Assembly: GCA_009746045.1 (NCBI GenBank)
Contig: RPFO01000165.1
Location: forward strand, 2,110,021-2,145,020
Direction: 5' to 3'
DNA: 35,000 nucleotides
Source of the DNA: Mesostigma viride
Taxonomy: Eukaryota > Streptophyta > Mesostigmatophyceae > Mesostigmatales > Mesostigmataceae
Numbering within the stretch: position 1 is the stretch's first letter; each line of letters starts with the position of its first letter. The notes beneath the pieces were generated by a model. That model saw nothing but the letters and a program-made list of their open reading frames with translations, was not told the origin of the DNA and searched no databases. Both the position numbers and the translations under genes were made by a program. This document shows positions 8,096-18,475 of the stretch, piece by piece.

Positions 8096-8712
8096 AGTTA
8101 ACGTAAAGGATTTACGTTAGATGGATAGAGATTGTTACGCTCTTTCCAACGGCACCTTGAACGCCTCATTTGGTTAAGGAACGTAAAAGTTATGACGTTT
8201 CCTAGGCTGTGCCGACAGTACCCGGCGCGCCACTGTGGGCGCGTACGGACACAGGATGTACAAGTGTCACTTTGATAGTCCGCAGGACGTTGACAGGACT
8301 TGTACAGGACTTGATAGTCAATTGATAGGTAGGCGTGCTGTAGCGCGCCAGGACCTATGAGACAATTGATGCTGACTAGTGTACGGATAGGTCCACAGGA
8401 CTAGCCGTATGGACAATTGATAGATCTGCGCGCCAAAGGCGTGCCAGAGTCTGTGTAATCAATTGATTGACAGTTCAGCTGTGACAGAGCAGCTGAATAC
8501 TTGGACGCGTCCCTAGCAAGCTATATGAGTGACTTGGTCACACCGGGACGCTAGTTCTTGCGTGCACGTTCTCTTGGCACTGCGACCCTGTCGCCTGTGC
8601 TACGTGCAGTCTTGGAAGTGACGTGACTTACGTCTGTGTTTCCTTGGTATTAATAAAGGCAACTTCCTGCAAGAACCATGGCGGAATTCGTGGCATTCTC
8701 ACACTCACAACT
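8096..8712 (+). repeat. 3' LTR of element 1
   Basis: 617-bp direct repeat of 907-1522 with the same AGTT start and AACT end, followed by the CTAGC target duplication (8713-8717). It carries the TATA-like and AATAAA sequences again. Confidence 0.93.
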
Positions 8713-8717
8713 CTAGC
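8713..8717. repeat. Target-site duplication of element 1 (right)
   Basis: CTAGC, matching 902-906. Confidence 0.9.
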
Positions 8718-9717
8718 GCCGGGGCCAAGTGCCAGCCAGGGGGTGGGTGCGGATGTGTTGCAGCAGATTTTGCAAGATGTAGCACAATCCCAACAACAGA
8801 TGCAGCAGCAACAGCAGGCTATGCAGTTGCAGCAGCAGCAGACGGCGCAGATTGCAAGTCTGCACGCGACGTGGACCGCGCAAGCAACGCTGACACCAGC
8901 GCCGCACCTACCACAGGCGCCACCGGCAGCCGCAAGTATTGCAGCCGCAGGCGCAAGTTTGGCAGCCCCAGGCGCAGGTGTTGCAGTCGCAGGCACCATC
9001 CGTGCAGCCACAGGCGCAAGTGCCACAGATGCAGGCGTCGCGGCAGCATGTGCCTGGGATACCAAGTGCACAAACTGGGTTTTCTTTTGGCGTGCCGCAT
9101 GCGCCGGCACCAACAACCCCAGCGACCCCACGGCTACAAACACCGTGGGTGCGGCCAGGCATCATCCCGGGATTGCAGCGAGGCAGTCCATACACGGTGG
9201 AACGAGGCTATGGGCTGGAGCCGAGGTTTGTGGCTACTCTACCAAGGACGCCAAGCATGCCGGTGGGCTACAATGGGTCGCCGATTGAGGGATCCAAGGT
9301 GGGAATGCCGGTGCAAGCGCAGGTGGAGCTGAAGGACAGGTATACTGCTGACGGTCACTGGGCTTGTTGACATCACTGAACCAAGCCTATTGGAAATATA
9401 AGACTTGGCTGCACCAGCAGTATATCGTCACGCATAACCAGCTGCCGAAGTCCTTTGAGATGGACAACATCCCAATGTTTTTCTCGGGCAACACGCAAAA
9501 GCTGGTGCAGCGGTGGGTCACAGGCTACCATGAGGTGGCGCTGAAGACGGGAAGATCCGACGTGTGGTACAGGCGCGACCAACAAGGCTTGCCGGACTAC
9601 CAACACGTGGTATTTGACGTCGACCCTGCAGAGGAGCTGTGGGAACTGCTGCGCGCCAAGTACGCCCACTCCTCCACCAAGGCGGAGGCGGAATGGCATG
9701 ATTTTAAGGCATTACAA
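8718..9717 (+). pseudogene. Element 2 gag, middle fragment
   Basis: Continuation of the gag split at 906. It starts with a Gln-rich coiled segment (VLQQILQDVAQSQQQMQQQ, about 8755-8850) and a Pro/Gln/Ala-rich linker. The frame shifts near 8930 (QPQAQVWQPQAQV...) and again near 9360, then gives a capsid-like part (LTSLNQAYWKYKTWLHQQY, then FFSGNTQKLVQRWVTGYHEV and DPAEELWELLRAKYAH). The pattern of a Trp/Tyr-rich helix followed by an LW..L..KY segment resembles copia-type Gag (UBN2/retrotran_gag-like). It is cut after KALQF by the MITE at 9718. No pol of this element is present in the window. Confidence 0.65.
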
Positions 9718-9882
9718 TTCGTTCAAGTGGCCCGCCGGAGCGGCTGTACAATTTTTCCCAGTGAGCGCGCTGCCAAGTGTACTTGTGGGCAAATTTTTAG
9801 GTGCCCCGTCACTTCGAGGTACTAAAAATTAGGCTACGGTACGGATTCAGCGAATTTCAGCGAATTTTCAGTCGAACCAAAG

Positions 9883-10065
9883 GAAGTGACGGCAACTACC
9901 AAAAAGTTTCCGTTACGAATTTTCAGCCCAACACTCGCGCAAAATGAAGTGACGGCAACTACCAAAACTTTTCCGTTACGAATTTTCACTCCCACACGTT
10001 TGCACAAGAGGAAGTGACGGCAACTACCAAAAAGTTTCCGTTACGAATTTTCAGTCACACACTTC
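9883..10065. repeat. Three ~64-bp tandem units inside MITE
   Basis: Units start at 9883, 9946 and 10011, each beginning GAAGTGACGGCAACTACC and containing TTCCGTTACGAATTTTCA. Period 63-65 bp. Confidence 0.85.
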
Positions 10066-10373
10066 GCGCAAATTTTAGTAGGGCTGCACGCAAGCTACCT
10101 TTCAAAATTTTGCGCTAGTATGGAACGCATTTCATTCGTCTGGAGGAACGCTGCCCGCCAACTACCCCCGTTCAGAAAGTTCCGCCGAAATTTACTTGAG
10201 ATTTGGAAATCTGAACGTCCGCGCAAATTTTAGTAGGGCTGCACGCAAGCTACCTTTCAAAATTTTGCGCAAGTATGGAACGCAATTCATTCGTCCGGAG
10301 GAATGCTGCTCGTCAACTGCCCCCGTTCAGAAAGTTGCGCCGAACTTTACTTGAGATTTGGAAATCTGAACGT
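10066..10373. repeat. Two 155-bp tandem units inside MITE
   Basis: Units start at 10066 and 10221 with GCGCAAATTTTAGTAGGGCT and end TTTGGAAATCTGAACGT. They differ by scattered substitutions, so the duplication is older than a recent slip. Confidence 0.85.
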
Positions 10374-10486
10374 GCGGTTGGAGTTTCGCGGGGAAACCCA
10401 AGTTCCCGAGTAATTCACCAATGACGCGCTTCGAACACTTGCCCGCTAAAACCTAAGCAGCCGCTCCGGCTGGCCACTTAAACGAA

Positions 10487-11799
10487 ACTTGATGTGGGGG
10501 ACAAGGAGTCGCCTGACGCCACGATGGACCGCCTGGAGGTCTTGCGGGATGAGGTCCCGGCATGGACGGAGGCCTGCGGAGGCGTGTGAGAAGTGGCTCA
10601 AGGCGTTGGGTCCAAAAGCTGCCATGATCCCACAACCTAGACTTGGTTGTCATTGGGACCTGGCCCAGCTGTGCACGGAAGTGGATGCGTTCAACAGGCG
10701 ACAGGCACGGGGTCTCCCGAACCTAGTGGAGCTGGTACGCCAAGAAGTCGCCCAAGCGCACAAGGGTAACAGGGTGGGTGGCGCGCAATCAGGCGGTGGA
10801 GGGTCCAGCGGTGGAAGGGGTGGACCAAGCAGCAGGCAGTTTGGGTCGCAGGCGGACAAGCCAGCCAGCGCGGGGGGCGACAACAAGGCCTCCAGCAGCA
10901 CCGGCCAGGCGACGGCTGACCCGCACAAGGCATGTTGGATCTGCGGGAAGCCAGATCACGTGAAGCGGGCCTGCCCAGCCCAGTGCAAGAAGGAGCACGC
11001 GGCTGGAACGCCCGCCCATGCTCCGGCAGGGTGCAAGTACCCAGTGGTCACCAAGACCGTGCAAGCACATGCAGCGGACATGGTGGCGGCCGACAGCACG
11101 CCAACAGAGCAGGCAGCTGAGGTATCGGCAGCGCCGGCGTCACCCAGCCAACCGAGTGGGCAGGCGGCGGGGATGGAAGCGTATGACGCGTATACGCTGG
11201 TGGAGCAACCCGACTTGTTCTGGGCTCCTATCCATGCCGTCGAGGTCCAGGCAGCTACCCGAGGCAAGCAGGCACGGGCTTTGCCGTCGTTCCTACCAAC
11301 CACGGGCAATGGTGAGGGGGGGCCACCCCAGCTTCCTGCATCGTTCCCGGCAGGTTCAACCGGCGGTGAGGCATCGCTGCTGGAGCACCCGAACCCCGCC
11401 GACGCCGAGCAGCGGCGCAAGCTGCCACCATTCTTGCCAGTGGATGGAGTGATTGATGCTCCCTTGTTTTCTGCCAGGCAAGTGATTGATGGCTGCGGGC
11501 AGCGGGGCATCACGTTGGTGCACCAAGCAGCTGCGGCACTGCAGCGGTGCGCCGACAGCCTAGACGCACGCACATTGCCGGTGGCGGAAACTGCGCGGCG
11601 GGTCACCATGCCAGTTATGCCGGCAACCCCGGCAGACGTCCCAGCACCAACCATGCCCCGGGAAGCAACCCGCGAGGAGCGGATGTCACGGGTGCCGAGG
11701 ACAGTCACGGTGGCAAAGCACCCTGATGGGTCCCCGGCTATCGCTTTCCAGGCAATAAGCGAGGACGGCACTTGTTGGGGCCCTATGGTGTGCAGTTGA
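10487..11799 (+). pseudogene. Element 2 gag, 3' fragment with zinc knuckle
   Basis: After the MITE the frame reads KLDVGDKESPDATMDRLEVL, a typical Gag capsid C-terminal continuation. It stops at about 10588 and continues in another frame from about 10570 (CEKWLKALGPKAAMIP) to TGA at 11797-11799. It includes a Gly/Ser-rich linker and a CCHC knuckle, CWICGKPDHVKRAC (about 10933-10974), then about 270 residues rich in Ala, Pro and Thr without a recognised domain. No protease, integrase or RT follows, so the rest of this element is deleted or lies elsewhere. A high-GC frame sets it apart from element 1. Confidence 0.65.
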
Positions 11800-12150
11800 G
11801 TAACTCTAGAGCCCTGGGATCTGGCTCTAAGTTCCCCATGTCCGTCCGCACACCTTCTGCAAGCGTCCGCTAAGCCGCCGGCTATAATCCGGCGGTCCGA
11901 TGCGGTCGACCGGTCTAAGGGCGGCGCCTAGGGCCGGCGCCACCTACTAAGGCCCCAGTCCGGGGCCTTATCCGGGTCGGTACGGACAGCTAGCTTGTCC
12001 CACGGTTACGGCTAACCGGATAGGCTTTGCTGGCTAAGACATAAACCAGTGGTTGGCCAGCTCTGACAGCAGTTCTCTGTGTTCACCTTATACCAAACTC
12101 AACGTGACCGACCGCCATAGCTTCGCCGGTCGGGGGCTTTAACTTGTATG
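11800..12150. other. Non-coding, GC-rich with short inverted repeats
   Basis: No gene seen. Several short inverted repeats occur (for example GCCGCCGGCTATAATCCGGC and GGCCCCAGTCCGGGGCC). It could be part of the 3' end of element 2 but no LTR pair is detectable. Confidence 0.5.
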
Positions 12151-12184
12151 AGTTGGTGGCCGAAAGTTTGCTCAGTTGGCCAAG
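12151..12184 (+). repeat. Left terminal inverted repeat
   Basis: Pairs with 14915-14948 (33/34). It also overlaps a local hairpin: 12159-12174 is the exact complement of 12194-12209 (16-bp arms, 19-base loop). Confidence 0.8.
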
Positions 12185-12244
12185 GATTCTAAGTGAGCAA
12201 ACTTTCGGCGCGCAACGCGCGGCTTGTTCAGGAAGTACGGCAAA

Positions 12245-12385
12245 TCGAAAAATGCCTAGGCACTTTTGGATTCGACTAGGCATTTTTTTCCAGGACTAGA
12301 TCTGACAGAAAAATGCCTAGGCATTTTTCTGTCAGATCTAGTCCTGAAAAAAAAAATGCCTAGGCATTTTTTTGTCAGATCTAGT
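12245..12385. repeat. Nested palindromes built on TGCCTAGGCA
   Basis: 12291-12346 is a perfect 56-bp palindrome centred on CCT|AGG. It is flanked on both sides by further copies of the 10-bp palindrome TGCCTAGGCA with A/T tracts (12253, 12357) and copies of GATCTAGTC, so the whole stretch can fold into a long cruciform or hairpin. It lies between the left inverted repeat and the gene at 12535. There is no coding content. Confidence 0.9.
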
Positions 12386-12534
12386 CGGTCGCAACTACCG
12401 TAGTAGCGAGGCATTTTATGCGTGCTCGACTGCTCGGCATTTTGGGTTTAACGGACTGCACTGCACTTCGAATTTGAATGAAAGCAACGTTGAACACGTT
12501 TTAAGGTGAGCTCGGTGGGTGAGAACAAGCGGAA
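12386..12534 (+). promoter_or_regulatory. Putative promoter/5' UTR of zinc-finger gene
   Basis: 150 bases between the palindromes and the ATG at 12535. No clear TATA box. The short GCGAGGCATTTTATGCG and CTCGGCATTTTGGG motifs repeat a GGCATTTT core that also ends the palindromes. Function inferred from position only. Confidence 0.25.
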
Positions 12535-14654
<2,120 letters not shown>

Positions 14655-14914
14655 ATTATTACTTGTTTCACTGAAATTATTCCAAGGAGTTGTTACAACT
14701 GGCATGGCATTTGTTTACAATCAACGGCTGCCTCCCAAGCTCAGGCAGCCAGGAATTCAGGCTTTTGTACTAGACCAGCGGGAATAAGGGGGGGGGGGGG
14801 GGGGGGCGGGGTTTGACGGAATAATTGAATGGGCTAGGCCAAAAGGCTAATTGTATGCAGTTATTTCGTTGATTTTACGTTACTTTGTGAGTTTGGCACC
14901 CAAGTGAGCAAACT
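14655..14914. other. Non-coding tail with G19 homopolymer
   Basis: Between the gene stop and the right inverted repeat there is no gene. 14788-14806 is a run of 19 G, followed by CGGGG. No UGUAA signal is visible in the first 150 bases after the stop. Confidence 0.7.
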
Positions 14915-14948
14915 CTTGGCCAACTGAGCAAACTCTCGGCCACCAACT
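14915..14948 (-). repeat. Right terminal inverted repeat
   Basis: Reverse complement of 12151-12184 (33/34). The adjacent 14901-14914 adds a second GTGAGCAAACTC unit, so the right end carries a short direct repeat instead of the hairpin seen on the left. Confidence 0.8.
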
Positions 14949-14966
14949 CTATTCATAAAAATCCCG

Positions 14967-15165
14967 ATGGCTTCTGGTACACGGAGCCGCACGGGCGAAC
15001 ACACAGATACGCCAAGTGGCGAGGCCGCAGGGACCGTCCTGCCACGCTTTAGTGCGGACGAGGCCACGAGGTTGATGCAAACCCTCGTGGCACAACCTGA
15101 ACTGGCCAAGCAGTTTAAGGGGTTCGTGCCAGGCTTGGACATCCTTAACGAGCGTGGGCACGGCG
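14967..15165 (+). pseudogene. 5' fragment of an unidentified ORF, cut by LINE-A
   Basis: The open frame starts MASGTRSRTGEHTDTP and continues with a plausible helix (SADEATRLMQTLVAQPELAK) and FKGFVPGLDILNERG before it is lost where the LINE RT frame begins. It starts 18 bases outside the right inverted repeat. The N-terminus resembles that of a gag or plant/algal TE ORF in style only; no family is recognised. Low confidence that it is more than a relic. Confidence 0.3.
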
Positions 15166-16086
15166 GGGTTAGCACGGGTTAGTTACCGCCTGGCTGACTT
15201 GATTTATGCGGACGACACCACCCTCATCGCGCGCCCCGAGCACATTCAGACCTGGCTGGACTGTCTGGGCCTGGAGGCGAGGGCGGTGGGGTTGGAGATC
15301 AGTGTCAAAACTGAGGCGATGGTGATTGGGGCCTCCAGTCGTCCACCGCTGCCGCGCCTGCTCGACGGGACGGAGGTCCCATTCCGCGACCGCTTCAAAC
15401 TGTTAGGGAGCATGCTCCCTGACACCGCCGACGATGTGGACGTCCGCATTGGCCTGACCTGGGCTAGGCTTCGTTCGCTCAACACCTACTGGTGCTCCAA
15501 GGGCCTGGACGAGCACCGCAAGCGCATGCTCTTCAAGGTCCTCGTCCTCACAGTGCTCACGTATGGCGCCGAGGCGTGGACACTCACGGCAACACTGGCA
15601 GCTAAGCTAGACGGCACGGTAACCAGGATGCTCCGACAGGTCCTGAACGTAGGGTTTTCTCAGCGTAGGTCATTAGAGTCTTTGTATCACGGTATGCCTT
15701 GTATTTCGGATGAGATTAGGCAGCGTAGGATAGCATTTGTAGGACATCTTGCTCGCACCAGCCAGGTCGACACCGCCCTTGGTCTGGCCGGTCCCCAGCG
15801 GCTCGGCCAACCAGGGCGGCATATTTTGACCTGGCCTGGCCCCAAGAACATTCCGAAAAGGGTAGGGAAACATGCCATGACCTATACCCAGATGTTGCTG
15901 GACGACCTAGTGGTCCCAGCCCAGTTTGAGTACCGCATCCCCTCTCTCTCCCTTCTCTGGACTGCCATGCAGGACAAGAAGCGGTGGCAGAAGATTGTCA
16001 AGGCTCACACGCCAGCCCCTGTGGGCAAGCCGCCTCCCCCAAGAGGAGGAGCCGTTTTGATGAGTAGCGTAGATAGGCTTTTCTAG
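15154..16086 (+). pseudogene. LINE-A: C-terminal part of reverse transcriptase (5' truncated)
   Basis: The frame (from about 15166; no ATG belongs here) contains the non-LTR RT catalytic motif LADLIYADDTTLIA (YADD at 15205-15216). It continues with VGLEISVKTEAMVIG, FKLLGSML, the post-RT signature LTYGAEAWTLT, and RQRRIAFVGHLART, ending at TAG 16084-16086. RT catalyses target-primed reverse transcription. Endonuclease and most of the RT fingers/palm are missing, so this is a 5'-truncated copy typical of LINE insertion. The stretch is unbroken for about 300 codons, suggesting a young insertion. LINE-B at 23740 is a related, more degraded copy. Confidence 0.85.
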
Positions 16087-16165
16087 ACTAGATATAGCTT
16101 AGAGTCAGGTTAGTTCGATTACGCGGCTTCCTCCACTCCACCCATCCAACCTGGAATATGTGCTA

Positions 16166-16188
16166 CATGATCTCCCAACGGAGGCATG
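16166..16188 (+). other. LINE-A 3' stem-loop with CAAC loop
   Basis: CATG-AT-CTCC / CAAC / GGAG-G-CATG forms a hairpin directly before the ATTTA-type tail. LINE-B has a hairpin at the same place with the same loop but compensating stem bases (25677-25704). In stringent LINEs such a 3' hairpin is recognised by the RT (family knowledge). Confidence 0.65.
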
Positions 16189-16210
16189 TTATAATTTAAT
16201 TTAATTTAAT
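16189..16210 (+). repeat. LINE-A AT-rich 3' tail
   Basis: (TTTAA)n-type repeat forming the 3' terminus of the LINE in place of poly(A). Confidence 0.75.
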
Positions 16211-16240
16211 GCTGCTCATGTTCGCAATGAGGACCTGTAC
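16211..16240 (+). pseudogene. LINE-B RT fragment, left of element 3
   Basis: Reads AAHVRNEDLY and, after removal of element 3, continues into LSMPYTST at 23740, matching the LINE-A segment around ESLYHGMP. Its last five bases are the TGTAC target duplication. Confidence 0.65.
16236..16240. repeat. Target-site duplication of element 3 (left)
   Basis: TGTAC, repeated at 23735-23739 after the other LTR. Confidence 0.88.
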
Positions 16241-16939
16241 AGTTAAAGCGCAATGTGTAGGGATAGATAGATTCCAATGCGCGCGGATAGATTCATCATG
16301 AGAATGGTTGGAATGGAGCTTGGTTAAAAATATAGGCTTACAGCACTCGTGCACGTGAGTGCTTAGACACGAGTTTGCCAAGTCAAGGCAACACACGTGA
16401 GACGGGCTCGCAAGAGATCTAACCAGTTGGCACTGGCCTATTCTTTATATACTTGTGCACTGTGCTTTGCTAGGCCTGAGCAGCCTCGTAGGCCTGCTCA
16501 GTATTAACACCCCCGGTACAGTATTAACAACCTGTACAGCGTCCAGATCCTATACAGTAGGTCTGCCATACAGGCACAGTGACCACAGTGTACAGTCCAC
16601 AATGATTATTGCGTCTGCACCCAATAGTCCAGGACTAAGCCTGCGGTACCAACAGACCACAGGTTAAGGTTCCTATTTCCTGCGTACGACGTATTAATCC
16701 AATACCGTCGTAGGTTCAGCACCTAATTCCTGTCAGCCCAGGAATTACTGTCGACCCCATATGCCGTCGGCACATATTCACGCACGACTTAGAAGAACAG
16801 CCGGCTCGCGCTCGCGCGCGACCGGGAAGTCGGAACACCATAACTTTCTTGATACTTGTCGGAATGAACTCGTTCCGGTGCCGCTGGAATCGCAGAGATA
16901 TGCCGAATCAGGATCACGCCAATGCGCTTGGCGTTAACT
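16241..16939 (-). repeat. 3' LTR of element 3
   Basis: 699 bp. Read on the minus strand it begins AGTTAACGCC and ends GCTTTAACT. A TATA box (TATATAAAG on the minus strand) lies at 16444-16452. Confidence 0.9.
16444..16452 (-). promoter_or_regulatory. TATA box in element 3 LTR
   Basis: TATATAAAG on the minus strand, about 490 bases into the 699-bp LTR. The 5' LTR copy is at 23239-23247 and would drive transcription of the element. Confidence 0.6.
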
Positions 16940-16943
16940 CCAA

Positions 16944-16957
16944 TCCTTTCTTTTCTT
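16944..16957 (-). other. Polypurine tract of element 3
   Basis: The minus strand reads AAGAAAAGAAAGGA then TTGG next to the LTR, almost identical to element 1 (8077-8095), which ties the two elements together. Confidence 0.82.
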
Positions 16958-17006
16958 GAGCTGTAGCAGCTCACACAAGTCTACATACAAACACACACAA
17001 TGGGTA

Positions 17007-17126
17007 CTGGACATCCTCCCCGACTACAAGTCACAACCCACTGGGCATGACAGTCAGCTTGGATTCCTGGACATCCTCCCCGACTACAAGTCACAACCCA
17101 CTGGGCATGACAGTCAGCTTGGATTC
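17007..17126. repeat. Two identical 60-bp tandem units
   Basis: 17007-17066 and 17067-17126 are identical (each begins CTGGACATCCTCCCCGACTA), implying a very recent duplication. Confidence 0.95.
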
Positions 17127-17540
17127 CTTATTATATGTACATAGCACCCATACTGGTTCAGGAGCACAAACAAATTACAATGAGTCCCTATCCCTTCCCG
17201 GGAGGCTCGTTGTGTTACCCATGTACAAGAGGTTGGCCAACTGTGGCAGCCCATAGGTGTTCAGTGAAGAACTTGAGAAGTATGTACAACCTTCAGGACC
17301 TTAGGCGAAACCCCACAGATCACCCACAACAGCTCATCAGAAAACATTGCTGACCCCCAGACGGGAGTCGGCGCCGGTCTGCTGCCCCTTATCGAACCAG
17401 ACACAACATCTACGCGAAGCACATGCAAAACACAAGCTCCTATACTCATTCCAACCGTGGAAAATCAGGGGACCTGTCGCCACCTCACCAGCATGGTGGA
17501 TGGGTCAGCCAGTCCGTGAAACTCCGCCTTAAGACGGCAC

Positions 17541-17557
17541 CAGGGAATCGAACCCCG
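17541..17557 (-). promoter_or_regulatory. T-arm / B-box-like island in element 3
   Basis: The minus strand reads CGGGGTTCGATTCCCTG, identical to element 1 at 7430-7446. Confidence 0.55.
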
Positions 17558-17732
17558 CCCACAAACCACAGATCTGGGGAAACCTCAGACTGAGATGAAA
17601 ACCCCAGATAGACATCTCTCCATCAGAGACAATGTCAGACATTCCCACACCAGAGACATGTCTCACCCCTCAAGGTGTGCTCAGGATTATGTACAATCAA
17701 GCTCCCAGCCTGATATCCAGAGCTCTCAGCTT

Positions 17733-18475
17733 TTAGACAGATAGACCGACTTGACAGTCAGCATTCATGAGCTTCCTCAGTACATTGTACTGGGCTGGGG
17801 CCTTGTGTGGCAGCTTGGTCAATGCATCAGCAGGGTTCTCCTCGCCAGGGATATGCTTCAAGTCAACCAAACTGGCCAACTCCTTTAGCAACAAATAACC
17901 AGATCCGGCTCCTGGCCAGCTGCTTGTGAACAAACTGGACCATACCCGTGCTGTCTGTTAGCAACAACGTCTCCATCTGCAAGGACCAAGGGGTAACTGA
18001 AGCCAGCTGAGTCCAGCTTTTTGTACAAGCTGGACTGGATCCCCTCACATATGGCCCTGCATTCTGCCACATCTGAACTGATACAGCCCTCTTCTGCAGT
18101 CTGCTGTACCAGCTGAACAAACTTGCCCTGCTCTGATAGAAAGCAAACAGAGCAGCAGATCTCCCCCTGACCTTAGTGACCTGGCGAGCATCCATGGAAC
18201 TGTCAACAAAGATCTCCAAGGTGTTAGGCTGGGCAAAGTCAATCCCAGACAAAATCAGATCAGGGGTACTCTCCACCAACTGGGCTATGACGATCGAGGC
18301 TTCTCATCCTTAGCACCTCATCAGGCATTCTGCTGTGCATCATCAATGATAGGGCCCACAGGTGGCAGCTAACAAACCACGCCCACATGCCTCTCAACTT
18401 GGGACATGTCGTGATAAGCACTAACATCTCTAGTGGCAAGGACCAAGGGATACATATCTGAAGCAAATCCAGCAA
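17733..18475 (-). pseudogene. Element 3 RNase H remnant
   Basis: Minus-strand frames match the element 1 RNase H segment by segment: FVDSSMDARQVTKVRGR, LLTDSTGMVQFVHKQLARSR and LKHIPGEENPADALTKL, ending at a stop at 17733-17735. At least two frame changes (near 17870-17930 and near 18060) and the loss of the AEC segment from the main frame mean it is not functional. The region 18260-18475 carries a weaker match to the connection segment (LRGMWAWF, RMPDEVL). Confidence 0.8.

Larger units (their letters stand above)
907..8712 (+). mobile_element. Element 1: complete copia-like LTR retrotransposon
   Basis: The element is 7.8 kb. It has two 616/617-bp LTRs differing at about ten positions, a CTAGC target duplication, gag with a CCHC knuckle, a pol frame with integrase, protease, RT and RNase H, a 0.95-kb 3' untranslated region, and a polypurine tract abutting the 3' LTR. 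The copia assignment rests on integrase lying upstream of RT and on a copia-type RNase H end (EHIPGVDNPADALTK). Unusual points are LTR ends AGTT...AACT, protease after integrase, HGDD instead of YVDD in RT, and gag/pol joined in frame across one UGA. Frameshifts in gag and one at a G7 run in pol suggest this copy is probably dead or carries assembly errors. It is inserted in the gag gene of element 2. No canonical TGG primer-binding site follows the 5' LTR, so the priming tRNA is unknown; internal tRNA priming, as in copia, is possible. Confidence 0.93.
9718..10486. mobile_element. MITE-like element inserted in gag
   Basis: The ends are imperfect inverted repeats of about 29 bp: 9718-9746 and the complement of 10458-10486, sharing AAGTGG followed by GCCGGAGCGGCTG. 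The interior has no gene but is built from two tandem families (3 units of about 64 bp, 2 units of 155 bp). Gag reading resumes immediately after it, so it is an insertion. No clear target duplication is visible, so the superfamily is undetermined. It is non-autonomous. Confidence 0.7.
15166..16210 (+). mobile_element. LINE-A, 5'-truncated non-LTR retrotransposon
   Basis: Consists of the RT remnant, a 3' UTR of about 80 bases (16087-16165), a stem-loop (16166-16188) and an AT-rich simple tail (16189-16210). The sequence immediately after the tail reads in frame as the RT of LINE-B, so LINE-A inserted into LINE-B. The 5' boundary is only approximate. Confidence 0.75.
16958..17732 (-). other. 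Element 3 3' untranslated region
   Basis: No gene. Includes two exact 60-bp tandem units (17007-17126) and the T-arm-like island (17541-17557) shared with element 1. Confidence 0.6.

Noticed and set aside
8628-9195. Minus-strand Cys-rich frames
   Set aside because: Antisense of the Gln-rich (CAG) gag segment; Cys/Leu richness follows from CTG/TGC complement codons.
9883-10373. CRISPR array
   Set aside because: Units are tandem without unique spacers of regular length, lie inside a MITE, and the genome is eukaryotic.
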